Assembly: GCF_900105885.1 (NCBI RefSeq)
Contig: NZ_LT629780.1
Location: 2,976,001 to 3,040,000, forward strand
DNA length: 64,000 nucleotides
Source: Pseudomonas guangdongensis
GTDB lineage: Bacteria; Pseudomonadota; Gammaproteobacteria; Pseudomonadales; Pseudomonadaceae
Direction: 5' to 3'
The notes beneath the pieces were generated by a model. That model searched no databases and was not told the DNA's origin. It was given only the letters and a program-made list of their open reading frames with translations. Shown in pieces: positions 26,334 to 35,419 of this stretch; positions within the stretch are counted from its first letter, which is position 1; the number at the start of each line of letters is the position of its first letter. Position numbers and translations under genes: made by a program.

Positions 26334-27083
26334 TCAGCCCTTCAGCGCCAGCAGCAGGGCGCAGCCGACCAGGAACAGCGCGAACCATGCGCGCAAGCGG
26401 CGCGCCGGCAACCGGTGGGCGAGCCGCACGCCCCAGCTGATGCTGAGCAGCCCGCCGAGCGCCAGCGGCAGGCCACTGGCCCAGTCGACCTGGCCGTGGC
26501 CGGCATAGGTGAGCAGGGTCACCAGGGTGCCGGGCAGCGCCAAAGCCAGCGCCAGCCCCTGTGCCACCACCTGACTCAAGCCGAACAGCAGGGTCAGGAT
26601 CGGCGTGGCGAGCACCGCGCCGCCCACCCCGAACAGGCCGCCCAGCAGTCCGCAGCCGCCGCCGAGCAGGACCAGCCCAGCAGATGGCAGGCGCTTCGGG
26701 ACGGCCGCCGTCGGCTGCAGCCAGAGCTGCAGGCCGTTCCACAGCGCCAGCGCCAGCAGGAACGCGACGAAGGCCAGGCGCATCGCTCCCGCATCCAGAC
26801 CGACCGCGAAGCGCGCACCGCCCCACGCCAGCAGCAGCGACGACAGCCCCAGCAGCAGCCCATGGCGCCAGTCGATCCGGTTGCGCTGGTGGTAGCGCCA
26901 CAGCGCCAGCATCACGTTGGGCACCACCATCACCAGCGCCGTGCCCTGGGCCAGTTGCTGGTCGAGGCCGAGCAGGCCCAGCGCCGGAATCGCCAGCAGG
27001 CCGCCGCCGATGCCGAACACGCCGCCGAGCACGCCCAGCAGCATTCCCAGCCCCACCTCCAGCAGCATCTGTAACAGCGTCAT
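26334..27083 (-). CDS. TSUP (TauE/SafE) family permease
   Basis: This 249-residue inner-membrane protein has seven to eight hydrophobic helices and the two internal glycine-rich repeats of the TSUP family (GVLGGVFGIGGGLLAIPAL near the start and LLGGLFGVGGAVLATP in the second half). Members export or import sulfite, sulfoacetate and similar small anions; the substrate here is unknown. The start at 27083 follows GGAGG. It is divergent from the LysR gene at 27182, a frequent regulator-target arrangement. Confidence 0.88.
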   Translation of the reverse strand: MTLLQMLLEVGLGMLLGVLGGVFGIGGGLLAIPALGLLGLDQQLAQGTALVMVVPNVMLALWRYHQRNRIDWRHGLLLGLSSLLLAWGGARFAVGLDAGAMRLAFVAFLLALALWNGLQLWLQPTAAVPKRLPSAGLVLLGGGCGLLGGLFGVGGAVLATPILTLLFGLSQVVAQGLALALALPGTLVTLLTYAGHGQVDWASGLPLALGGLLSISWGVRLAHRLPARRLRAWFALFLVGCALLLALKG

Positions 27084-27181
27084 GGCGTCCTCCGCGAAAA
27101 GGTCCATGCTACGCAGGCCACCCTACCCCGGAAACGCAAAGCCGGGCACAATGGCTGTGCCAACCACGCACAGGTGCAGCC

Positions 27182-28138
27182 ATGTCCCACGATCCGCTCA
27201 GCGGCCAGCTGGCCCTGTTTCTCGACAGCCTGGAGTGCGGCAGCTTCTCCGCCGCCGCGCGCCGCCACCAGCTCACTCCCTCGGCGGTGGCGCGGCGCAT
27301 CGATGCGCTGGAGCGCCAGCTTGGCAGCCCGCTGTTCCAGCGCAGCACCCATGCCCTGCGCGCCACTCCGGCCGGACTGGCCTTCGCGGTGCGCGCCCGG
27401 CGCATCCTCGACGAACTGCAGCTGGCGCGCGCCGAGGCGGTCTCGCTGGGCAGCGCCCCGGAAGGTTTGATCCGCATCGACGCCCCGGCGCCGTTCGGCC
27501 GCCGCCATCTGGCGCCGGCGATTGCCGAGTTCCTGGCCGCCTATCCGGGGCTGGATGTACAGCTGCGCCTGATCGACAGCTTCGTCGACCTGCAGGGCGA
27601 GCACCTGGGACAGGTCGATCTGGTCCTGCGCATCGGCCCGCTGGCCGATACCCGCCTGGTCGCCACCGCCCTGGCGCCGATGCGGCGCATCGCCTGCGCC
27701 AGCCCGGCGTACCTGAAACGGCGCGGCACGCCGAGCGATCCGCGCCAGCTCGCCGAGCACGACGGCCTCGACTGGGACCGACTCGGCCCGCCCCACGCCT
27801 GGCGCTTCGAGGTGGCGGGACAGCTTCGCCAGATCCGCCCCACCCGCCTGCGGATGACCGCCAACAATGCCGAAACCCTGCTCTGCGGCGCCCTCGCCGG
27901 CCTGGGCATCGCCCACCTGCCGACCTGGCTGATCAGCGACCACCTGCTGCGCGGCGAGCTGCTGCCGCTGTTCTGCGATAACGGCCTGCCCGCTCCCGAG
28001 CCGAGCGGCATCTATGCCCTGCGCCTGCCGCAACCGGCCAGCTCGCGCACCCGCCTGCTGCTGGAGTTCCTGCGCCAGCGCTTCGGGCCGGCGCCGCCCT
28101 GGGACACGGCCCTTCAGGGCGGCTTTGCCGCGCGCTGA
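27182..28138 (+). CDS. LysR-family transcriptional regulator
   Basis: This 318-residue regulator has an N-terminal winged helix-turn-helix (residues 18-45, SFSAAARRHQLTPSAVARRI) and a LysR substrate-binding domain from about residue 90. The C-terminal pattern and GSAPEGLIRI segment place it near the CrgA/YafC-type branch. It is divergent from the TSUP permease with a 98-bp gap between starts, so the permease is a likely target, but no effector can be inferred. It ends before a bidirectional terminator shared with efp. Confidence 0.9.
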   Translation: MSHDPLSGQLALFLDSLECGSFSAAARRHQLTPSAVARRIDALERQLGSPLFQRSTHALRATPAGLAFAVRARRILDELQLARAEAVSLGSAPEGLIRIDAPAPFGRRHLAPAIAEFLAAYPGLDVQLRLIDSFVDLQGEHLGQVDLVLRIGPLADTRLVATALAPMRRIACASPAYLKRRGTPSDPRQLAEHDGLDWDRLGPPHAWRFEVAGQLRQIRPTRLRMTANNAETLLCGALAGLGIAHLPTWLISDHLLRGELLPLFCDNGLPAPEPSGIYALRLPQPASSRTRLLLEFLRQRFGPAPPWDTALQGGFAAR

Positions 28139-28149
28139 GGGACGCAAAC

Positions 28150-28180
28150 GAAAAAGCCCGGCGCAGGGCCGGGCTTTCGT
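28150..28180. terminator. Bidirectional intrinsic terminator
   Basis: A 10-bp stem AAAGCCCGGC/GCCGGGCTTT with a short loop and A/T flanks lies between the LysR gene and efp, which converge. Confidence 0.85.
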
Positions 28181-28196
28181 CGACACACGAGCGGGA

Positions 28197-28763
28197 TCAG
28201 GCCTTGACGCGGGCCTTGTACTCGCCGGTGCGGGTGTCGATCTCGATGGAGTCGCCGATTTCGCAGAAGGCCGACACCTGCAGCTCGGAGCCGTTGTTCA
28301 GACGGGCGGTCTTCATCACCTTGCCGGAGGTATCGCCACGTACGGACGGCTCGGTGTAGGCGATCTGGCGCACGATGGTGGTCGGCAGGTCGACGGAGAT
28401 GACCTTGTCGTTGTAGAACACGGCTTCGCAGACGTCGGTCATGCCGTCTTCGATGAACGGCATGACCGCTTCGAGGTCGTCCTTCTCGATTTCGTACTGG
28501 TTGAACTCGCCGTCCATGAACACGTACAGCGGGTCGGCAAAGTAGGAGTAGGTCACTTCCTTGCGCTCGAGGATTACCGGCTCCAGCTTGTCGTCGGCCT
28601 TGTACACGGTCTCGGTCGCGGAACCGTTGAGCAGGTTCTTCAGCTTCATCTTGACCACGGCACTGTTGCGGCCGGACTTGTTGAACTCGGCCTTCTGGAT
28701 GACCCAGGGAGCACCGTTGATGATGGCGACCTGGCCGGCGCGGAACTCTTGTGCGGTTTTCAT
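28197..28763 (-). CDS. efp: Elongation factor P
   Basis: EF-P relieves ribosome stalling at polyproline stretches. The 188-residue protein has the three-domain KOW/OB organisation. The tip residue of domain I is Arg32 (NKSGRNS) instead of lysine, so this is the arginine-type EF-P that is rhamnosylated rather than beta-lysylated. The matching rhamnosyltransferase gene earP lies 37 bp upstream on the same strand. GGAATT-type sequence precedes the ATG, and a terminator lies after the stop. Confidence 0.96.
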   Translation of the reverse strand: MKTAQEFRAGQVAIINGAPWVIQKAEFNKSGRNSAVVKMKLKNLLNGSATETVYKADDKLEPVILERKEVTYSYFADPLYVFMDGEFNQYEIEKDDLEAVMPFIEDGMTDVCEAVFYNDKVISVDLPTTIVRQIAYTEPSVRGDTSGKVMKTARLNNGSELQVSAFCEIGDSIEIDTRTGEYKARVKA

Positions 28764-28800
28764 GCGAATTTCCGTTGGAATTGAGGGTGAAACAGGTGCG

Positions 28801-29937
28801 CTATTCTAACGAACCTGTGTAAAAAAGCACCAGCCCCGTCGCAAGATCCGGGCGGGAGGCCAGCTCGGCGCACCAGCTTCGCGCGTGTCGTTGCCAGTCC
28901 GCAGCCTGTGCCTGCAGCTGCGCCCAGCTCGCTGCCAGGCTCGCATCGGCCTCCGGCGCCGCGTTCCAGGTCCGCCACAGATCGCGCAGCGCCTGCGCCA
29001 GCGCCGGCTCGGCCGTCGCCAAGTAGCGCGCCATGAAGGCCTCGAGCTTGTCCAGATGGGCGCTCTCCTCCTGCGGGTAGATGTGCCAGATGAACGGCCG
29101 CCCGGCCCACTGCGCGCGCACGAAGGAATCCTCGCCGCGCACCGCGTTGAGGTCGCAGCTCCACAGCAGGCGGTCGTAGTCGTCCTGACTGACGAAAGGA
29201 ATCACCCGCACCGTCAGGGCGCCGCGCGTACAGAGCGCACCGCACGCCAGATCCTCGCCTGCCCAACGCCGTACATCGCCCAGCACCCGCCCCTCCGGCA
29301 CCAGCAACAGGGTCGGCTCGCCGGCCGCCAGCAGCTCCAGCCATGCCTCCAGCCGCGGCTGCTCGTAGGCGAACAGCGAGACCAGCCGCTCACCGCGCCA
29401 CTCGACGCCCAGTCCGGCGAGAAAGGCGCGGCGCCCTTCGGCATCCGCCTGCCAGGCATCGCGGCGCACCAGCAGCTCCCGCTCGCGCAGCAGCCCGCCG
29501 GTGCGCGCGGTGAAGCCGGGAAACCAGAAGTACTTGGCCAGCCCGTTGGCCTGCGGCGAGGCCAGTCCATGGCAGTCCTCGACCCAGTCCTCGGCGCTCA
29601 GGTACTCGAGATTCACCCACAGCGGCAGCGGCCGGCACGCCCCCAGCGCCGCCTCGTAGGCCGCCGGCAAGCGGCAGGCAAAGGCCTCGACCACCACCTC
29701 GGCCGGCTCGACCGCCGCCCAAGGCTCGCCCCAGCGACACACCTCGACACCCTGCTGCCACTGACGGTCGGCCAGCGAATCGGCCCCCGGACACAGCGGC
29801 ACGAAGGCCCCCGGCTCATCGACCCACAGGCGCACCTGCTGGCCGTGCTCGGCCACCAGCTGACGGGCCAGCCGCCAGGTCACCCCGATGTCGCCGTAGT
29901 TGTCCACCACACTGCAGAAAATGTCCCAACGCGCCAT
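28801..29937 (-). CDS. earP: EF-P arginine rhamnosyltransferase
   Basis: EarP transfers rhamnose from dTDP-rhamnose to Arg32 of EF-P, the modification that activates EF-P in pseudomonads. The 378-residue protein starts at 29937, with GGAGG upstream, and begins with the conserved [22 protein letters not shown], which includes the catalytic aspartate region. The [23 protein letters not shown] segment is the donor-sugar binding motif. It is directly upstream of efp on the same strand, and the arginine in EF-P agrees with it, so the pair is functionally consistent. Confidence 0.95.
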   Translation of the reverse strand: MARWDIFCSVVDNYGDIGVTWRLARQLVAEHGQQVRLWVDEPGAFVPLCPGADSLADRQWQQGVEVCRWGEPWAAVEPAEVVVEAFACRLPAAYEAALGACRPLPLWVNLEYLSAEDWVEDCHGLASPQANGLAKYFWFPGFTARTGGLLRERELLVRRDAWQADAEGRRAFLAGLGVEWRGERLVSLFAYEQPRLEAWLELLAAGEPTLLLVPEGRVLGDVRRWAGEDLACGALCTRGALTVRVIPFVSQDDYDRLLWSCDLNAVRGEDSFVRAQWAGRPFIWHIYPQEESAHLDKLEAFMARYLATAEPALAQALRDLWRTWNAAPEADASLAASWAQLQAQAADWQRHARSWCAELASRPDLATGLVLFYTGSLE

Positions 29938-30028
29938 GGCTGCCTCCGTCACCTGCCGGCGCGCAGTCTAGCAGCAACCCCGACGCTCACCGGCCGGCCC
30001 TAAGCCAATGAAAAATTTGAAAAAAGCT

Positions 30029-30057
30029 TTGCATTCGGAAAAACCTTCGACTACATT
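30029..30057 (+). promoter_or_regulatory. Promoter of tRNA-Ser
   Basis: TTGCAT (30029-30034) and TACATT (30052-30057) are separated by 17 bp, followed by a GC-rich discriminator. Transcription would start about 40 bases before the tRNA. Confidence 0.6.
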
Positions 30058-30101
30058 GTGCGCCGTCGACAGGGGCATAGCCCACGCCGACGAGAAAATA
30101 T

Positions 30102-30191
30102 GGTGAGGTGTCCGAGCGGTTGAAGGAGCACGCCTGGAAAGTGTGTATACGGGAAACCGTATCGAGGGTTCGAATCCCTCCCTCACCGCCA
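30102..30191 (+). tRNA. tRNA-Ser(GGA)
   Basis: This 90-base tRNA has a 7-bp acceptor stem (GGTGAGG/CCTCACC), the D-loop GCGGTTGAAGG, anticodon GGA at 30136-30138 and the long variable arm of a class II tRNA (ATACGGGAAACCGTAT). The T arm is GAGGGTTCGAATCCCTC, with discriminator G and an encoded CCA. It reads UCC and UCU serine codons. A promoter lies upstream and a strong terminator 11 bp downstream. Confidence 0.95.
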
Positions 30192-30201
30192 TATTGAAAA
30201 C

Positions 30202-30228
30202 CGAAAGCCCCGCATTGCGGGGCTTTCG
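30202..30228 (+). terminator. Intrinsic terminator of tRNA-Ser
   Basis: A perfect 12-bp stem CGAAAGCCCCGC/GCGGGGCTTTCG with a 3-base loop begins 11 bp after the tRNA CCA end. Confidence 0.85.
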
Positions 30229-30254
30229 CGTTTCTGCGGATCGGAAAGCGTACC

Positions 30255-30598
30255 TGTAAGCGCGCGCCGGATTTGGCACCGTCTTGCATGGTGTTTGGCA
30301 TACGCTGTTTGCAGGATGCTTGGCACAAGAGCCCGCTTGAATGCGGGCTCTTGCGTTTCTGGGGGCTGGGTCAGAGCCAGGAGGACTGGTAATCGGGGGA
30401 GTGGCGTGCGATCTGGTGGGTGACCGGGTTGTAGGAGCCGCTGAGTGCTCGCGCCTCCTGCGCGGACTCCGCCTGGACTGCCATGGCGAATGTGCGGTTG
30501 TCCGTGCCGCCGGGGCTGGCGGCGGGGCCGAAGGTGTAGTGCGTGTGGCGACGGCCTGCGATGTAGCCGCCCGGCTTGCTCCGGGCAATACTGCCCAT
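30255..30598 (-). repeat. 344-bp inverted repeat, copy 1
   Basis: This segment is nearly identical, in inverted orientation, to 40391-40734. It holds the C-terminal 75 codons of an unrecognised gene, its stop codon, an 11-bp stem-loop terminator (30326-30353) and a flush left border at the sequence TGTAAGCGCGCGCC. Differences are scattered single bases plus one C-run indel near the gene's stop. It lies just after the tRNA-Ser terminator. No transposase is present. Confidence 0.9.
30371..30598 (-). pseudogene. Truncated 3' fragment of an unrecognised gene (copy 1)
   Basis: The frame encodes 75 residues (starting MGSIARSKPGG) that match the C-terminus of the larger fragment at 39748-40618. The upstream part of the gene is missing, because the similarity ends abruptly at 30598, so the ATG is fortuitous. 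A motif GGYIAGRRHTHYTFG and SPGGTDNRTFAMAVQAES are conserved between copies. No family is recognised. The stop codon seen here is probably the gene's original one. Confidence 0.75.
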
Positions 30599-30776
30599 CC
30601 AGCGTTGTCCGGCTTCTTCCCACCGGACCTCAGCCCCTGTGCCATCTCTGCCACTAGCTCACACACAGCCAGACGGGAACGCCGCGCCCGCCACCCGGGC
30701 CCATCCCGAGCCGGACCGGGGCGCGGCCGAGCCGACGGCCGGTGGACACGGCAGCCATTGTGCCGGATCGGCTTCC

Positions 30777-30908
30777 TCAGCCGGACTGCAGCGCCACCAG
30801 CGCAAACCCGCACAGCATGCCAGCCAGGGCGATCAGCCAGCCGATGCGGTAGGCGCGGTTCTTCAGTGCCCGGCGGGCGGGGTCCATGGGTTTCTTCGGG
30901 GTTCTCAT
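30777..30908 (-). CDS. Small single-pass membrane protein
   Basis: This 43-residue protein has a basic N-terminus (MRTPKKPMDPARRALKNRAYR) followed by one membrane helix (residues 22-40), giving a positive-inside N-terminus. GGAG lies eight bases before the ATG. It is too short for family assignment, but the ribosome site and clean topology support a real gene. Function unknown. Confidence 0.6.
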   Translation of the reverse strand: MRTPKKPMDPARRALKNRAYRIGWLIALAGMLCGFALVALQSG

Positions 30909-31006
30909 GCTTCGCTCCGTTCGGCCGACAGGCGCCGTGGGCGGCGCGTGGCGCGCCTTTTTAGAGCGGCGCCGCGCGCTTGTCCAGCCCCACCAGCCGG
31001 CAGGAC

Positions 31007-31351
31007 TCACATGAGACCGTCGATCAGCACCGCATTGCTGTAGATCAGAATGCCGTCGCTGGCGCGGTGGCCGATCAGATGGAACTGCCCGCGCCGGTCG
31101 TCCGGGCGTAGGTAGACCCGCAGGTAGCAGTCCGCCAGCGGCCCGCACTCGGGTGGCGTGACCAGCTCCAGACTGCCCTGATCCACCTCCACACGCAGCT
31201 CGGTGAGGCGCTCGTCGTTCTGCAGACGCTCCTCGGCCTCCTCCAGCTTCAGCCGGTTTTCGCCGCCGATGTAGAAATGAATCAAACCCATGGGGAGCGA
31301 CTTGCCCTGGGGATCGGGCTTGCACCAACTCTCGATTTCGAAGCTACTCAT
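31007..31351 (-). CDS. Conserved hypothetical protein
   Basis: This 114-residue soluble protein is acidic. It starts with FEIESWCKPDPQGKSLPMGL and contains DCYLRVYLRPDDRRGQFHLIGHR. The second of two nearby ATGs (31351) is preferred because GGAG is eight bases upstream; the first ATG is too close to it. I recognise no domain. It lies between the small membrane protein and the CAP-domain gene on the same strand. Confidence 0.6.
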   Translation of the reverse strand: MSSFEIESWCKPDPQGKSLPMGLIHFYIGGENRLKLEEAEERLQNDERLTELRVEVDQGSLELVTPPECGPLADCYLRVYLRPDDRRGQFHLIGHRASDGILIYSNAVLIDGLM

Positions 31352-31439
31352 GGCCATGGCTCCAGGCAGGCGGGCGGACAGAGCCCACCGCTCAGGATAG
31401 CCGCGCCACCGCTACGCTCCGTGCCGCTCGTCCCCCGAT

Positions 31440-32288
31440 TCAGGGCGCGCCGAACAGCGCCGTCCAGTAAATGCCGGCTGCGCTTTTCGGATCGACGGCG
31501 TAGGCGGCGCCCAGCTCGCTGAACTGCGGGTTCATCAGGTTGGCACAGTGCGCGGGGCTGGCCAGCCAACCGTCAACCACCCGGCTCGCGCCATCCAGCG
31601 CGGCGGCGATGTTTTCGCCGACCTGCCGGCCCTGGTATCCGGCCAGCTCGGCGCGGTCGCTCGGGGTATAGCCGTCGCGGTCCTGGTGGGCGAAGAAATT
31701 GCCGTTGGCCATGGCGCGGCTGTGGCCCTGCGCGGCGGCGCCGAGCACCTCGCTCCAGCTCAGCGGCGCAGCGGCGGCGAACGGCTGGCTGCCGCACTGG
31801 CGCGCCTGCGCGCGGGCGGCGTTGACGGCATCGAGTAGCTTGCGGCCCTCGGCCTGCCAGTCGCCCAGCTTGCCGCCGAGCAGCGGGCGGGCCAGCACCA
31901 CACGCCAGTCGCGCCCGACATGGTGGATGCCGACATCCACGTACTGCGGCGCCAGCACCACCTGGCAAAAGCTCTGCCGCAGCATCTCCATCGCCGCCGG
32001 CGCATCGCGCGGCCCGGACAGGGTGATCGCCTGGGCGTCCACCATCGGATAGCCGCTGCGACTCAGCGCCGCCTGCAGGTCGCCGACCACACCGGCCGGC
32101 TGGATCAGCCGGGGATCGGCGCTCAGCGGCGGCAGCTCGCCGGCCGCCTCGCCGGCGCAGCTCTGCACCTGCGCCCGGTAGGCGTTGAGCGCCCCGAGCA
32201 GCTGCGCCTCCTCGCCGGCCGCAACGGCGCCACACGACAGCCCCAGGGACAGCGCGGCCAGTCCCGCGACGAATGATGCACTCAGCAT
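31440..32288 (-). CDS. Secreted CAP-domain (SCP/YkwD-like) protein
   Basis: This 282-residue exported protein has a signal peptide (residues 1-23, cleavage after AVAA). The C-terminal CAP domain (about 150-282) contains LDAVNAARAQ, the histidine-bearing GHSRAMANGNFFAHQ and the VGENIAA and WLASPAHCANLMNP motifs that define the family. Cysteines in both halves suggest disulfides. The N-terminal half is a separate region of unknown fold. The start at 32288 is chosen for the signal peptide and the GGAGA site. The role of bacterial CAP proteins is largely unknown. Confidence 0.85.
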   Translation of the reverse strand: MLSASFVAGLAALSLGLSCGAVAAGEEAQLLGALNAYRAQVQSCAGEAAGELPPLSADPRLIQPAGVVGDLQAALSRSGYPMVDAQAITLSGPRDAPAAMEMLRQSFCQVVLAPQYVDVGIHHVGRDWRVVLARPLLGGKLGDWQAEGRKLLDAVNAARAQARQCGSQPFAAAAPLSWSEVLGAAAQGHSRAMANGNFFAHQDRDGYTPSDRAELAGYQGRQVGENIAAALDGASRVVDGWLASPAHCANLMNPQFSELGAAYAVDPKSAAGIYWTALFGAP

Positions 32289-32456
32289 GACGATCTCCTC
32301 GAATCCAGGGCGCCCATGATGCGCGATCCGGGGCCGCCTGGCACCCGTCCGCTGCAACGGCGCAGCCGGCAACCCCCGCAACCGGAGCGCAGCGCCCATC
32401 GGCCACCCAGCACTCGCGCTGTTGCGGCCCGGAGCGGCACGGCTATGATCGCTGAC

Positions 32457-32855
32457 ATGGACACGCCACCGCTTCGCCAACCCTGCCCTCCCGCCGTCTG
32501 CATCTGCAGGCATCGCGAGCTGCTGGACGACGCGCGCGGCGACCGGCGCATCCTGCGCCTGACCCGCCACGAGGAGCGGCGCCTGCTGGAGCGCCTGGAG
32601 AACCTGCAGGACCTGGACGACCTGCGTCACCTGCAACGGCGCATGCACGAGCAGCTGGGCATCCGCCTGGAGGTCGCTCCGGGGCACCACGAGGTGCGCA
32701 GCGCCCGCGGCATCGCCATCACCTTCGCCGAGCAGGCGGGACTCTGCCGCAAGACGCGCCGGGCGATTCCGGCGGCGATCCGCCGCGCCATGGAGCGCCG
32801 CCCGGAGATCGTCTGGCGCCTGCTCGACAGCTTCGACCTGCTGGGCGGGGCCTGA
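32457..32855 (+). CDS. Conserved hypothetical, arginine-rich protein
   Basis: This 132-residue protein is rich in arginine and leucine helices (LTRHEERRLLERLENLQDL) with a short cysteine pair near the N-terminus (CPPAVCICRH). The helical pattern may be a coiled coil. The ATG at 32457 begins the part with consistent codon use; an in-frame ATG 12 bases upstream is also possible. No known family or function. Confidence 0.55.
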   Translation: MDTPPLRQPCPPAVCICRHRELLDDARGDRRILRLTRHEERRLLERLENLQDLDDLRHLQRRMHEQLGIRLEVAPGHHEVRSARGIAITFAEQAGLCRKTRRAIPAAIRRAMERRPEIVWRLLDSFDLLGGA

Positions 32856-32877
32856 GGTCCAACGCGCGGACAGATCC

Positions 32878-32967
32878 TCAATCGCGGGCGCGGCAGCGGG
32901 AATAGAGCAACGCGCCGGCATGCTTGACGGCGGATTCGGCGAAGTACACCTGGTGACGGAGGTTCAT
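32878..32967 (-). CDS. Possible 29-residue protein
   Basis: The frame encodes 29 residues beginning MNLRHQVYFAESAVKHAG and has GAGGAA about five bases before its ATG. Such short genes are hard to support by sequence alone, but the ribosome site is good and the surrounding 420-bp gap has no other gene. Function unknown. Confidence 0.35.
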   Translation of the reverse strand: MNLRHQVYFAESAVKHAGALLYSRCRARD

Positions 32968-33234
32968 GGGGATTTCCTCGGAACTGTCGATGGTTGCGAC
33001 CGCCCGGCGCTGCCGTGCGGCGATGACGACAGGATGCCGGCGCCGCACGCCGGCGGGAAAACGAAAAACCTCATCGCCGGGATTGAGAAAAGCGATGCGT
33101 CCGCGACTCCTGCGGGAGCGACGCTGCGCGCCGGCGCCATCCGGCCCCGCCGCAACGGCCGGAGCAGAAGGCCGGCGCCCTCACCCGCCCGGCGCCTCCG
33201 CTCACGCCATGCCCGCAAAGCGCCGGCGGATCGC

Positions 33235-33240
33235 TACAAT
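33235..33240 (+). promoter_or_regulatory. Possible -10 box upstream of rlhA
   Basis: TACAAT lies 37 bp before the rlhA ATG in the GCTACAATGCGCGG context often seen in pseudomonads; no clear -35 box. The rest of the 33.0-33.27 kb gap shows no gene that I can support. Confidence 0.4.
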
Positions 33241-33276
33241 GCGCGGCTGTTTCGAAGCGCTCGCGAGTCCGCCCCC

Positions 33277-35277
33277 ATGTCTCTACCCAAGCACCACCTG
33301 GAACTGCTCAGTCCCGCGCGGGATGTCTCCATCGCCAAGGAGGCCATCCTGCATGGCGCCGATGCCGTGTACATCGGCGGCCCCAGTTTCGGTGCGCGGC
33401 ACAATGCCGAGAACAGCGTGGCCGATATCGCCGGGCTGGTGGAGTTCGCCCGCCTGTTCCATGCGCGGGTGTTCGTCACCCTCAACACCATCCTCCACGA
33501 CGACGAGCTGGAGCCGGCACGCCGGCTGATCCACGAACTGTACGACGCCGGCGTCGATGCGCTGATCGTGCAGGACATGGGGATCATGGAGCTGGACATC
33601 CCGCCCATCGAGATCCACGCCAGCACCCAGACCGATATCCGCACCCTGGGCAAGGCGAAATTCCTCGCCGACGCCGGCTTCTCCCAGCTGGTGCTGGCCC
33701 GCGAGCTGAACCTTGCGGAAATCCGCGAGATCAGCGACAGCGTCGACGCCGCGGTGGAGTTCTTCATCCACGGCGCGCTGTGCGTGGCCTTCTCCGGGCA
33801 GTGCTACATCTCCCACGCGCAGACCGGGCGCAGCGCCAACCGCGGCGACTGCTCGCAGGCCTGCCGCCTGCCCTACACCCTCAAGGACGAGAGCGGCGCG
33901 GTGGTGGCCTACGAGAAGCACCTGCTGTCGATGAAGGACAACAACCAGAGCGCCAACCTGCGCGCACTGATCGACGCCGGGGTGCGCTCGTTCAAGATCG
34001 AGGGCCGCTACAAGGATGTCGGCTACGTGAAGAACATCACCGCCTACTACCGCCAGCGCCTCGACGAGATCCTCGCCGACCGCCCGGACCTGGCGCGCGC
34101 CTCCAGCGGGCGCACCGAGCACTTCTTCGTGCCCGACCCGGACAAGACCTTCCACCGCGGCAGCACCGACTACTTCGTCAACGACCGCCTGACCGACATC
34201 GGCGCCTTCGACTCGCCCAAATTCACCGGCCTGCCGATCGGCGAGGTGCTCAAGGTCGGCAAGCGCGACCTGATCGCCAGCACCAGCGACCCGCTGGCCA
34301 ACGGCGACGGCCTCAACGTGCTGGTCAAGCGCGAGGTGGTGGGCTTCCGCGCCAGCGTGGTCGAGCTGCTCGGGCAGAGCGAGGAGGACGGCACACCGCG
34401 CTGGCAGTACCGCGTCGAGCCCAACGAGATGCCGGAAGAACTTAAGCGCCTGCGCCCGAACCATCCGCTCAACCGCAACCTCGACCACAACTGGCAGCAG
34501 GCGCTGCAGAAGACTTCCGCCGAGCGGCGCGTCGGCGTGAACTGGCGGGCCGAGCTGAGTGCCGGGCGCGTCACCCTGACCGCCACCAGCGAGGAGGGCG
34601 TGAGCGCCTCGGCCAGCTTCGACGGCGCCTTCGGCGCAGCCAACAAGCCGGAGCAGGCCCGCGAGCAGCTGCGCGACCTGCTGAGTCAGCTGGGCAACAC
34701 CGTCTATCACGCCGACGGCGTGGAGATCGCCGCCGCCGAGATGCCCTTCGTGCCCAACTCGCAGCTCAAGGCGCTGCGCCGCGAGGTCGTCGAGGCACTC
34801 ACCGCCGCGCGCCTGGCGGTGCATCCGCGCGGCAGCCGCAAGCCGGTCAGCGTGCCGCCGCCGGTCTATCCGGAGTCGCACCTGAGCTTCCTGGCCAACG
34901 TCTACAACGCCAAGGCGCGCGCCTTCTACCAGCGCTACGGCGTGCAGCTGATCGACGCAGCCTACGAGGCCCACGAGGAGACCGGCGAGGTGCCGGTGAT
35001 GATCACCAAGCACTGCTTGCGCTTCTCTTTCAACCTGTGCCCCAAGCAGGCCAAGGGCTACACCGGGGTGCGCACCAAGGTCGCGCCGATGCAGCTGGTG
35101 CATGGCGACGAGGTGCTGACCCTGAAGTTCGACTGCAAGCCGTGCGAGATGCACGTGATCGGCAAGATCAAGGGCCATATCCTCAACCTGCCGCAGCCGG
35201 GCAGCCAGGCGAGCATCGTCGCCGAGATCAGCCCCGAGGACCTGCTCAAGACCATCAAGCGCCAGCCGCTGCACTGA
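33277..35277 (+). CDS. rlhA: 23S rRNA 5-hydroxycytidine C2501 synthase (U32 family)
   Basis: RlhA (YegQ-type, long form) hydroxylates C2501 of 23S rRNA in E. coli using prephenate-derived iron-sulfur chemistry. The 666-residue protein has the peptidase U32 domain in residues 1-310, with the signature FIHGALCVAFSGQCYISHAQTGRSANRGDCSQACRLPY containing the conserved cysteines (quoted in parts: GALCVAFSGQC and GDCSQACR). A second domain and a C-terminal cysteine set (HCLRFSFNLCPKQ, DCKPCEMH) fit the RlhA length. The start at 33277 matches the family N-terminus LELLSPARD. Confidence 0.88.
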   Translation: MSLPKHHLELLSPARDVSIAKEAILHGADAVYIGGPSFGARHNAENSVADIAGLVEFARLFHARVFVTLNTILHDDELEPARRLIHELYDAGVDALIVQDMGIMELDIPPIEIHASTQTDIRTLGKAKFLADAGFSQLVLARELNLAEIREISDSVDAAVEFFIHGALCVAFSGQCYISHAQTGRSANRGDCSQACRLPYTLKDESGAVVAYEKHLLSMKDNNQSANLRALIDAGVRSFKIEGRYKDVGYVKNITAYYRQRLDEILADRPDLARASSGRTEHFFVPDPDKTFHRGSTDYFVNDRLTDIGAFDSPKFTGLPIGEVLKVGKRDLIASTSDPLANGDGLNVLVKREVVGFRASVVELLGQSEEDGTPRWQYRVEPNEMPEELKRLRPNHPLNRNLDHNWQQALQKTSAERRVGVNWRAELSAGRVTLTATSEEGVSASASFDGAFGAANKPEQAREQLRDLLSQLGNTVYHADGVEIAAAEMPFVPNSQLKALRREVVEALTAARLAVHPRGSRKPVSVPPPVYPESHLSFLANVYNAKARAFYQRYGVQLIDAAYEAHEETGEVPVMITKHCLRFSFNLCPKQAKGYTGVRTKVAPMQLVHGDEVLTLKFDCKPCEMHVIGKIKGHILNLPQPGSQASIVAEISPEDLLKTIKRQPLH

Positions 35278-35419
35278 ACCTGCAATCCGGCGGCGGGCCG
35301 CATCCCGCCCGCCGCCGGCCTTGCCGGACAGGCCTCGCCGCACCGCCGCCCACGATCGCCCGCCCACGCCCCCGCGTGCGCGGGATACAATGCCGGCTCA
35401 TCCCCCAGGAAAAGGCTCC

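Noticed and set aside
33100..33140. REP-like element with the CTCCTGCGGGAG palindrome
   Set aside because: A single short palindrome without a second unit; not enough to call a REP sequence.
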